Source: Sneathiella sp.
Lineage (GTDB): Bacteria > Pseudomonadota > Alphaproteobacteria > Sneathiellales > Sneathiellaceae
Direction of reading: 5' to 3'
DNA: 11,650 bases
Assembly: GCA_002732675.1 (NCBI GenBank)
Contig: NVRR01000073.1
Coordinates: forward strand, 1-11,650
This document shows, piece by piece, positions 6,908 to 11,650 of this stretch. The notes below the pieces were generated by a model, which made no database searches, was not told the DNA's origin, and saw nothing but the letters and a program-made list of their open reading frames with translations. Within the stretch, counting starts at the first letter, position 1. Each line of letters starts with the position of its first letter. The translations under genes and the position numbers were made by a program.

Positions 6908-8591
6908 AGGCCTAAATCCGGCATTTATCTTCCTGCTTGGCGCGCTTCTGGTGCCGATCACGAGCGGGATTGTTCGCTCCGTAATCATGCTGTCAATTCC
7001 CGTCGTTGCGTTGATACAGCTCTATACAATGGGGCTGGGCGTCTGGGGACAATATGAATTCCTCGGCCTGTCGATTGAGATGACCCGTATAGATCCGCTC
7101 GCCCGTGTATTTGCGACGATCTTTTGCATTGCGGCCTTCATCGGGACGATTTTCGCCCTGCATGTCAAGGACACCATCCAGCATTTCATCGCCGTAATCT
7201 ATATGGGCGCGGCCCTTGGCGCCGTCTTTGCCGGTGATATGATTACCTTGTTTGTCTATTGGGAACTGACAGCGATTTCGTCCGTCTTCCTGATCTGGGC
7301 GAGTCGTACGGAACGGGCCTATAAAGCGGGTATGCGCTACCTGATTATCCAGGTGTCATCAGGTGTTATCTTGCTGGGCGGCATTATCCTCTATTATCAG
7401 GATACCGGCTCTATCGCTTTTGAATATCTCGGGCTTGGCAGTCTGGCGACGGGCGTCATCCTTGTGGCCTTCGGTATCAAAGCCTGTTTTCCTTTCCTGC
7501 ATAACTGGATGCAGGACGCTTATCCGGAGGCGACGGTCACCGGTACGGTTATCCTCTCTGCCTTTACGACTAAGCTCGCGATTTATGCACTGGCACGGGC
7601 CTATCCCGGGACCGATATTCTGATCCCCATCGGCGGCGTGATGACGGTCTTTCCGATTTTCTTCGCGGTGCTCGAAAATGATCTCCGCCGGGTTCTGACT
7701 TATTCGCTCAACAACCAGCTCGGCTTTATGGTCGTCGGCATCGGTATCGGCACGGAGCTCTCTCTTAACGGGACCGCCGCTCATGCCTTCGCCCATATTC
7801 TCTACAAAAGCCTGCTGTTTATGTGTATGGGAGCGGTTCTGTTCCGGACCGGAACAATCAAGGCATCGGAGCTCGGCGGGCTTTATAAATCTATGCCGGT
7901 TACGACCGTCTTTTGTATTATCGGCGCCATGTCCATTGCCGCTTTCCCACTGACGGGCGGCTTTATCTCCAAAGCGATGATCCAGTCGGCTGCGGGAGAT
8001 GGCGGCATGTTGGTCATCTGGCTGGTTATGTTATTTGCCAGCGCCGGGGTGATGGACCATTCCGGTATCAAGATTCCCTATTTCACCTTCTTCGCCCATG
8101 ACAGCGGCAAACGAGTGAAGGAAGCCCCGCTCAATATGCTGATCGCCATGGGGATAGCGGCATTTCTCTGTATTGCCATCGGCGTGTTCCCGGACGCACT
8201 CTACGCCATTCTGCCTTATGAGCCGACTTATCATCCCTATACAGCGAGCCACGTTATTACGTCGCTGCAGCTCCTGTTCTTTGCCATTTTGGCCTTCGCA
8301 CTGCTGATCCGGTACAAAATCTATCCGCCTGAGCTAAGGTCGACGAACCTTGACTTCGACTGGTTCTATCGGGTCCCATTGAAAAATCTCATGCTCGCCA
8401 TAGGCCGGCTTATTGCCATTGTCTGGGCATGGGTAAGTGCAACAGCGAATGATGCCGTGCAGAAAATCATTACCGCAACGGCTGATACACACGGCTACGG
8501 CAAGGTCATGGCGCGGACAACATCTTCTGGTGTCGCGGTGACCATTATCGTGGCGGTTTTGGGATTTGTTGTCGTTTTTTTCTATCGCTAG
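6900..8591 (+). CDS. mnhD: MnhD-like antiporter subunit, copy 3, with C-terminal extension
   Basis: A 563-residue antiporter-fold protein, about 60 residues longer than the other two copies. Expected functional residues are E122 in LFVYWELTAISS, K194 before CFPFLHNWMQDAY (H201), K225 in FTTKLAIYAL, H295, H299 and K303 in AHAFAHILYKSLLF, and K358 in GGFISKAMIQ. After a helix at about 452-470 comes a hydrophilic turn with DFDWFYR at 485-491, then a long helix-forming stretch (about 494-535) and a last membrane helix at 544-562. This helix / long segment / helix order recalls the lateral helix at the end of NuoL and MrpA, although the equivalence is my inference. The start overlaps the end of the 90-residue gene by eight bases. 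This is the last gene of the operon, ending 3 bases before a convergent stop. Confidence 0.92.
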   Translation: MIEGLNPAFIFLLGALLVPITSGIVRSVIMLSIPVVALIQLYTMGLGVWGQYEFLGLSIEMTRIDPLARVFATIFCIAAFIGTIFALHVKDTIQHFIAVIYMGAALGAVFAGDMITLFVYWELTAISSVFLIWASRTERAYKAGMRYLIIQVSSGVILLGGIILYYQDTGSIAFEYLGLGSLATGVILVAFGIKACFPFLHNWMQDAYPEATVTGTVILSAFTTKLAIYALARAYPGTDILIPIGGVMTVFPIFFAVLENDLRRVLTYSLNNQLGFMVVGIGIGTELSLNGTAAHAFAHILYKSLLFMCMGAVLFRTGTIKASELGGLYKSMPVTTVFCIIGAMSIAAFPLTGGFISKAMIQSAAGDGGMLVIWLVMLFASAGVMDHSGIKIPYFTFFAHDSGKRVKEAPLNMLIAMGIAAFLCIAIGVFPDALYAILPYEPTYHPYTASHVITSLQLLFFAILAFALLIRYKIYPPELRSTNLDFDWFYRVPLKNLMLAIGRLIAIVWAWVSATANDAVQKIITATADTHGYGKVMARTTSSGVAVTIIVAVLGFVVVFFYR

Positions 8592-8594
8592 GAG

Positions 8595-9209
8595 CTAATT
8601 GAGAAGCGGGCTATTTTTGCTGACAATGCGCTTTGATGGTATCCATTTTGTCACGGATCGGCCGTCTGCAGTAAACCGAACTTCCTGATGGGCATTCGGC
8701 GCTGCTTTCAAGGTTGAACAACTGGCTTCAAAGGCCGTACCATCGGGGAATTTGTTAAAGGCATTTTCGTTCCCGAGTGCTGGCCACCCAGTCTTATAGG
8801 CCGCCGCCATTTCCGCCAGAATAATCTCGGAATTTCGCCCCCGCGACAATGCGGCCTTCATGGCTGCATCATGATACAGGATCAAATCCAATTCGGTGTC
8901 AGATTTATCTCGGCAAATCTGCCAAATGGTTGTGAGAGTCTCTTCGGCGTCGGCATTGAGGGCAACGGCTGTATTAAGGCTAAAACCCTGCTCTAGCGCT
9001 AAAAAAATATCTGGCTCTATGGGACCCGCGTCCGTTGCCAAAAAAGTCGCTGGCATAAGCTTTCTCTGCTCATGGCCCGCCGCATAAACGGCTTGAGCGA
9101 AATACAGCAATTTGATCAGGAATGCTGGGTCAACAGGCCGGCCAGAAGCCTGAGCTGCCGCTCTTAACCAGTACAGTATATCAAAAGAAGATCTCGTCGT
9201 CGGGCGCAT
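8595..9209 (-). CDS. Panacea-domain (SocA-like, DUF4065-type) protein
   Basis: A 204-residue soluble protein. Residues 8-70 have the pattern of the Panacea/SocA domain: an N-terminal helix (FDILYWLRAAA), LIKLLYFAQAVYAA at 31-44, then KLMPATFLATDAGPIEPDIF at 50-69, where the GPIEP turn is characteristic. The domain is best known from antitoxins and the proteolysis adaptor SocA of Caulobacter, but many members are solo genes of unknown role. The middle part (85-150) is helical, and the end (175-195) carries a basic KWIPSKR strand. The start ATG at 9209 has GAGG six bases upstream; another ATG four bases earlier is out of frame. No toxin-like gene adjoins it. It is convergent with the antiporter operon and divergent from the PAS gene. 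Confidence 0.7.
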   Translation of the reverse strand: MRPTTRSSFDILYWLRAAAQASGRPVDPAFLIKLLYFAQAVYAAGHEQRKLMPATFLATDAGPIEPDIFLALEQGFSLNTAVALNADAEETLTTIWQICRDKSDTELDLILYHDAAMKAALSRGRNSEIILAEMAAAYKTGWPALGNENAFNKFPDGTAFEASCSTLKAAPNAHQEVRFTADGRSVTKWIPSKRIVSKNSPLLN

Positions 9210-9257
9210 TCATTACCTCATTCCTGTCTTAAAACATGATCAGGGTACGAAGTAATG

Positions 9258-9274
9258 GTTAATTGATACTTAAC
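9258..9274. promoter_or_regulatory. CtrA-consensus site between the Panacea and PAS genes
   Basis: TTAA-TTGATAC-TTAAC is an exact match to the CtrA consensus TTAA-N7-TTAAC, inside the dyad GTTAA-N7-TTAAC. It lies about 90 bases before the PAS gene's SD-linked TTG start and about 50 bases before the divergent Panacea gene, so it could control either or both. I see no strong -10 at the ideal distance on either strand, so promoter placement is open. Confidence 0.45.
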
Positions 9275-9313
9275 AGCAATGATATCAGGCGGAGATGAAA
9301 CAAAACGGAAAAA

Positions 9314-9336
9314 ATTTCATGCAGATTTTATGAAAT
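9314..9336. repeat. Inverted repeat in the PAS gene leader
   Basis: ATTTCAT and ATGAAAT form a 7-base dyad with a 9-base spacer, just upstream of the AAGGAG ribosome site (9348-9353). It could be an operator or a weak leader hairpin. Being AT-rich, it may also be chance. Confidence 0.2.
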
Positions 9337-9363
9337 AGTACTACTTTAAGGAGTATAAAACGA

Positions 9364-9921
9364 TTGTATAAAAATCGTCAGCGTCGTAACTTCCACGCTT
9401 TAACTCGTAACAGTGGATTAGCCTTGATGAGTAATTTTACGACGTCTTTGGAAAATGTCCAGCATGCGCAGCTGAATGATCTCGTATTCTATTGGAAGCA
9501 GATCAAAAAAGGCCAGCTCATGCCGCTTCGGCAAAATTTTAATCCGGTCGATGTCCCCAAATGCCTCCGCCATATTGTGCTTGTCGATGTTCAGGATGGT
9601 GATCCGAAATATTATATTCGCCTGGCGGGCTCCTCGATCAATCCGATGTATATGAAACCAATTACCGGTAAATATATCGAAGAATTGTCATCGGGGAAAG
9701 ATCGCGCCGACATTCTCGCGCAATATAATCATACGGTTGAGCACCTGATCCCCACCTATATGACTGGCGTGAAGAATACACATGTCGGTAATAGCGTAAG
9801 TTATGAACGAATTATACTGCCCATAACGTCAGATGGAAGAGAAGCAGATAAGTTGCTTGTCGGTCTTCATTTTTTCAATGTGAAACAGCAATTACTGGAC
9901 AGGGCTATCTTCAAAATCTGA
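9364..9921 (+). CDS. Single-PAS-domain protein (PAS_5 type)
   Basis: A 185-residue soluble protein consisting of essentially one PAS domain of the alphaproteobacterial PAS_5 (PF07310) pattern: DLVFYWKQIKKGQLMPLRQNF, then NPVDVPKCLRHIVLVDV, then YYIRLAGSSI and ITGKYIEEL. It has no kinase, cyclase or HTH output domain, so it probably acts through protein contacts or senses a small ligand. Caulobacter MopJ is a precedent for a single-PAS protein that feeds into CtrA control; the comparison is by architecture only. The TTG start has a very good AAGGAG ten bases upstream. An in-frame ATG at 9427, removing 21 basic residues, gives a more family-like N-terminus but a poorer ribosome site. A CtrA-consensus site lies upstream. 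Confidence 0.82.
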   Translation: MYKNRQRRNFHALTRNSGLALMSNFTTSLENVQHAQLNDLVFYWKQIKKGQLMPLRQNFNPVDVPKCLRHIVLVDVQDGDPKYYIRLAGSSINPMYMKPITGKYIEELSSGKDRADILAQYNHTVEHLIPTYMTGVKNTHVGNSVSYERIILPITSDGREADKLLVGLHFFNVKQQLLDRAIFKI

Positions 9922-9998
9922 CCAGATCATCCTGCTTGCCCTTCTGAACCAGAATAGGGTAGATTTGAAAAGCAAAAAATAAATGTCGGGGGAAAATT

Positions 9999-10619
9999 AT
10001 GCAGATGAGTGGCGAGGAACTAATTAGTGCTTCCCGGGAAGAAGTTTGGGCAGCCCTTAACAATCCGGATCTTTTACAGCAAGCTATTCCTGGCTGCCAG
10101 GCTGTGGAAAAAACCAGCGATACTACCTTTGCAGCCACCGTTAAAGTCAAAATAGGGCCTGTCAAGGCGACCTTTAAGGGGAATGTAAGCTTAAGTAACA
10201 TTGACGCCCCCAATGGCTATACGATCACCGGCGAAGGCAAAGGCGGTGCTGCCGGTTTTGGGAAAGGCGGCGCTGATATAACTCTGACAGATGCTGATAA
10301 CGGCACACTTCTGTCCTACGAGGTGACGGCGTCCGTGGGCGGAAAGATGGCGCAAATCGGATCACGTCTTATTGATGGCACAGCGAGAAAACTGGCGTCC
10401 GAGTTTTTTGCGACTTTTAATGAGCTTGTAAGCGCCGGATCCGCACCCTCATCCGACGAGCCCTCCACCGTGAGTGACATATCACCAAGCCCGGCTGAAG
10501 ATGAGCCGACAACGGCTCCAACTGAAGACGAGCCCTCGCCCGGCTGGAAGCACCCGTCCATTCTCATTCCAATGGGCGTCATTGCCGCCGTGATATTATA
10601 TTATCTGGCGGGCAGATGA
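9999..10619 (+). CDS. coxG: CoxG-family protein (CO dehydrogenase subunit G) with C-terminal membrane anchor
   Basis: A 206-residue protein. Residues 1-145 form the CoxG-type SRPBCC fold, with VWAALNNPDLLQQAIPGC at 16-33, KVKIGPVKATFKG at 49-61, and a glycine-rich GEGKGGAAGFGKGGA stretch at 78-92. A linker rich in S, P, E, D and T (146-182, with EDEP repeated) leads to a single membrane helix at 186-203 and a two-residue AGR-type end. In Oligotropha, CoxG is reported to help anchor CO dehydrogenase to the inner membrane, and the helix here fits that. ATG 9999 has GGGGGA five bases upstream; ATG 10005 is a possible alternative. It precedes coxS by 165 bases, which may include a separate promoter. 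Confidence 0.88.
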   Translation: MQMSGEELISASREEVWAALNNPDLLQQAIPGCQAVEKTSDTTFAATVKVKIGPVKATFKGNVSLSNIDAPNGYTITGEGKGGAAGFGKGGADITLTDADNGTLLSYEVTASVGGKMAQIGSRLIDGTARKLASEFFATFNELVSAGSAPSSDEPSTVSDISPSPAEDEPTTAPTEDEPSPGWKHPSILIPMGVIAAVILYYLAGR

Positions 10620-10650
10620 TCCCCCATTCCAACTTTAATGATTTCTCGGC

Positions 10651-10679
10651 TTGACGACACACCCTTTCGCATGGAAACT
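10651..10679 (+). promoter_or_regulatory. Weak sigma-70-like promoter candidate for coxS
   Basis: TTGACG (10651-10656) is a good -35 match. It is followed by 17 bases and GAAACT (10674-10679), a poor -10. The pair sits between coxG and coxS. It would give coxS transcription independent of coxG with a leader of about 100 bases. Confidence 0.25.
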
Positions 10680-10736
10680 CTTCGCAATAATGGTAAGTAA
10701 AAAATTCTCAGAATAATCAGATAAGAACGAGATGAC

Positions 10737-10758
10737 GCTGATCGCAACGACGATCGGC
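10737..10758. repeat. Inverted repeat in the coxS leader
   Basis: GCTGATCG-CAACGA-CGATCGGC pairs over eight positions with one G-U. It ends about 13 bases before the GGGAGG ribosome site of coxS, without a following T-run. It could be an operator or an RNA element affecting translation; no known consensus is recognised. Confidence 0.25.
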
Positions 10759-10784
10759 CTGACGTAAACCAGGGAGGAAAACAT

Positions 10785-11252
10785 ATGACATCCGTTACCA
10801 TGACGGTGAATGGCAAATCCGTGACGGCAGACATTGCGCCGAACACACTACTTGTCGAATTTATCCGTAATCACCTGCGTCTAACCGGCACCCATGTCGG
10901 CTGCGATACCAGCCAGTGCGGCGCCTGCACGGTGCATGTCAATGGCGATAGCATGAAATCCTGTACGATGCTGGCCGTTCAGGCCGACGGTGCAAATGTC
11001 ATGACTATCGAGGGTCTGGCCACCAGTGGCGAACTGCATCCGATGCAAGCTGCCTTTAAGGAAAATCACGGCTTGCAGTGCGGCTTTTGCACACCGGGTA
11101 TGATCATGAGCGCGGTCGACCTGGTCAATCGCAATCCCAATCCATCGGAAGAGACAATAAGGGCCGAGCTGGAAGGCAATATCTGCCGATGCACCGGATA
11201 CCACAACATTGTCAAATCGGTTAAAGCCGCGGCGGAACATATGGGAGGATGA
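10785..11252 (+). CDS. coxS: CoxS-type [2Fe-2S] small subunit of a molybdenum hydroxylase
   Basis: A 155-residue iron-sulfur subunit of the xanthine oxidase/CO dehydrogenase family. The N-terminal plant-ferredoxin-like cluster is bound by C40, C45, C48 and C60 ([16 protein letters not shown]). The C-terminal helical cluster domain is bound by C99, C102, C134 and C136 (QCGFCTPGM and CRCTGYHNI). All eight ligands are present. The protein relays electrons from the Mo centre in the large subunit to FAD in the medium subunit. The start has GGGAGG eight bases upstream. coxL follows after 3 bases. The order S then L, rather than M-S-L, suggests the form II (BMS) group, whose CO oxidation is uncertain, so the substrate may be another small molecule. 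Confidence 0.93.
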   Translation: MTSVTMTVNGKSVTADIAPNTLLVEFIRNHLRLTGTHVGCDTSQCGACTVHVNGDSMKSCTMLAVQADGANVMTIEGLATSGELHPMQAAFKENHGLQCGFCTPGMIMSAVDLVNRNPNPSEETIRAELEGNICRCTGYHNIVKSVKAAAEHMGG

Positions 11253-11255
11253 TCA

Positions 11256-11540
11256 ATGTCAGTCGAAAATGGAATTGGCGCCTCGGTTAGGCGCAAAGAA
11301 GACAAAAGGTTTATTACCGGAAACGGCAATTATCTGGATGATATGAACCGGGTGGGACAAGCGTATGGCTATTTCCTCCGCTCGCCACATGCCCATGCAA
11401 AGATTAACAGCATCGATCTGGACGCCGCGAAGGCCGCACCGGGTGTTGTTGATATTTTCGTTGGCGCCGACATGGCCGCCGACGGAATTGGCGGACTGAT
11501 CTGCGGCTGGGGCATCGCCAGCAAGGACGGTTCAGATTGA
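11256..11540 (+). pseudogene. coxL: CoxL-type molybdenum large subunit, truncated after 94 residues
   Basis: Residues 1-92 match the start of the aerobic CO dehydrogenase / aldehyde oxidase large subunit: GASVRRKEDKRFITGNGNYLDD, GYFLRSPHAHAKI, then APGVVDIFVGADMAADGIGG. The start has GGAGG upstream. The family length is about 780-800 residues, but here the frame ends with KDGSD and TGA at 11538-11540. The active-site loop, all molybdopterin-binding motifs and the form I/II diagnostic residues are therefore missing. No other frame downstream continues the coxL sequence. Instead the next bases look like the end of an unrelated gene. Either the gene is broken by deletion or rearrangement, or the sequence was joined wrongly here. 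As it stands, the product cannot be catalytic, and coxS would lack its partner. Confidence 0.85.
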
Positions 11541-11616
11541 ACAGGTTGGTGCGAAACTGCGTGCCATGATGCCTTGGATTTCAGCCGGCAAAATGGTGGA
11601 TAAAGAAAAGAACTGA
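11533..11616 (+). pseudogene. 3' end of an unrecognised gene, fused to broken coxL
   Basis: From the coxL break, frame 1 reads about 27 residues to TGA at 11614-11616 ([16 protein letters not shown], then [11 protein letters not shown]). The amphipathic helix and charged end look like a real protein C-terminus, and AT-rich intergenic-looking sequence follows. There is no start or ribosome site of its own; the frame is closed upstream by a TGA at 11497. I do not recognise the family and it is not a CoxL or CoxM ending. An AT-rich dyad, TTTTTAT-N10-ATAAAAA (11617-11640), follows the stop. Confidence 0.35.
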
Positions 11617-11650
11617 TTTTTATCACTATTTCAATAAAAAAGGCACGCTT

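Noticed and set aside
9340..9354. Possible stem (ACTACT / AGGAGT) hiding the PAS gene's ribosome site.
   Set aside because: Only five of six pairs with a 3-base loop; too weak to claim a translational switch.
10737..10758. Hairpin taken as a terminator for coxG.
   Set aside because: It lies over 115 bases after the coxG stop, just before the coxS ribosome site, with no T-run after it.
1068..11540. Idea that the antiporter and the CO dehydrogenase-like genes form one CO-powered ion pump.
   Set aside because: They are separated by two unrelated genes, one on the opposite strand. Aerobic CoxSL enzymes pass electrons to quinone and are not known to dock to Mrp subunits.
1..11650. tRNA or rRNA genes, CRISPR arrays, insertion sequences and phage attachment sites.
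   Set aside because: I saw no cloverleaf, repeat-spacer pattern, transposase, or terminal inverted repeats with target duplications. The coxL junction shows no IS ends.

Overview
The window looks like an alphaproteobacterial chromosome, probably from a marine heterotroph. The evidence is a two-domain cold-shock protein, a PAS_5-type single-PAS protein, two sites matching the CtrA consensus (TTAA-N7-TTAA), and a form II-type coxG/coxS/coxL start. I cannot name a genus. Base composition is moderate, with no obvious compositional break inside the main operon.

Layout. Positions 1-126 hold the 3' end of a probable ABC-transporter substrate-binding protein. A strong hairpin at 141-170 separates it from a convergent gene for a double cold-shock-domain protein (154-720, minus), whose promoter contains a CtrA-like box. 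A gap of about 340 bases carries dyads and leads into the main feature, a nine-gene plus-strand operon (1068-8591) for a multi-subunit Mrp/Mnh-type cation/proton antiporter. Its order is mnhE, mnhF, mnhG, an mbhD-mbhE-mnhB fusion, mnhC, mnhD copy 1, mnhD copy 2, an unrecognised 90-residue two-helix membrane protein, and mnhD copy 3. Genes overlap or nearly touch, apart from one 45-base gap before the fusion gene.

There is no MrpA. In canonical Mrp, the MbhD/MbhE-like domains form the C-terminus of the large NuoL-like MrpA. Here they are detached and fused to MrpB, and three separate MrpD-like subunits supply the antiporter-type channels. All three keep the expected glutamate and lysine residues. 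The complex therefore resembles the membrane arm of energy-converting hydrogenases and complex I without a redox arm. It probably exchanges Na+ (or K+) for H+ across the inner membrane, but ion and direction cannot be read from sequence.

Downstream, a Panacea (SocA-like) protein gene (8595-9209, minus) converges on the operon. It is divergent from a PAS_5 gene (9364-9921), and the shared intergenic region holds a perfect CtrA consensus site. Then come coxG (9999-10619), coxS (10785-11252) and the start of coxL (11256). The coxL frame stops after 94 residues, against roughly 780-800 expected. The following bases read, in another frame, as what looks like the 3' end of an unrelated gene, so there is a deletion, rearrangement or assembly join near 11531-11536. 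The cox genes and the antiporter operon appear to be neighbours rather than one pathway.
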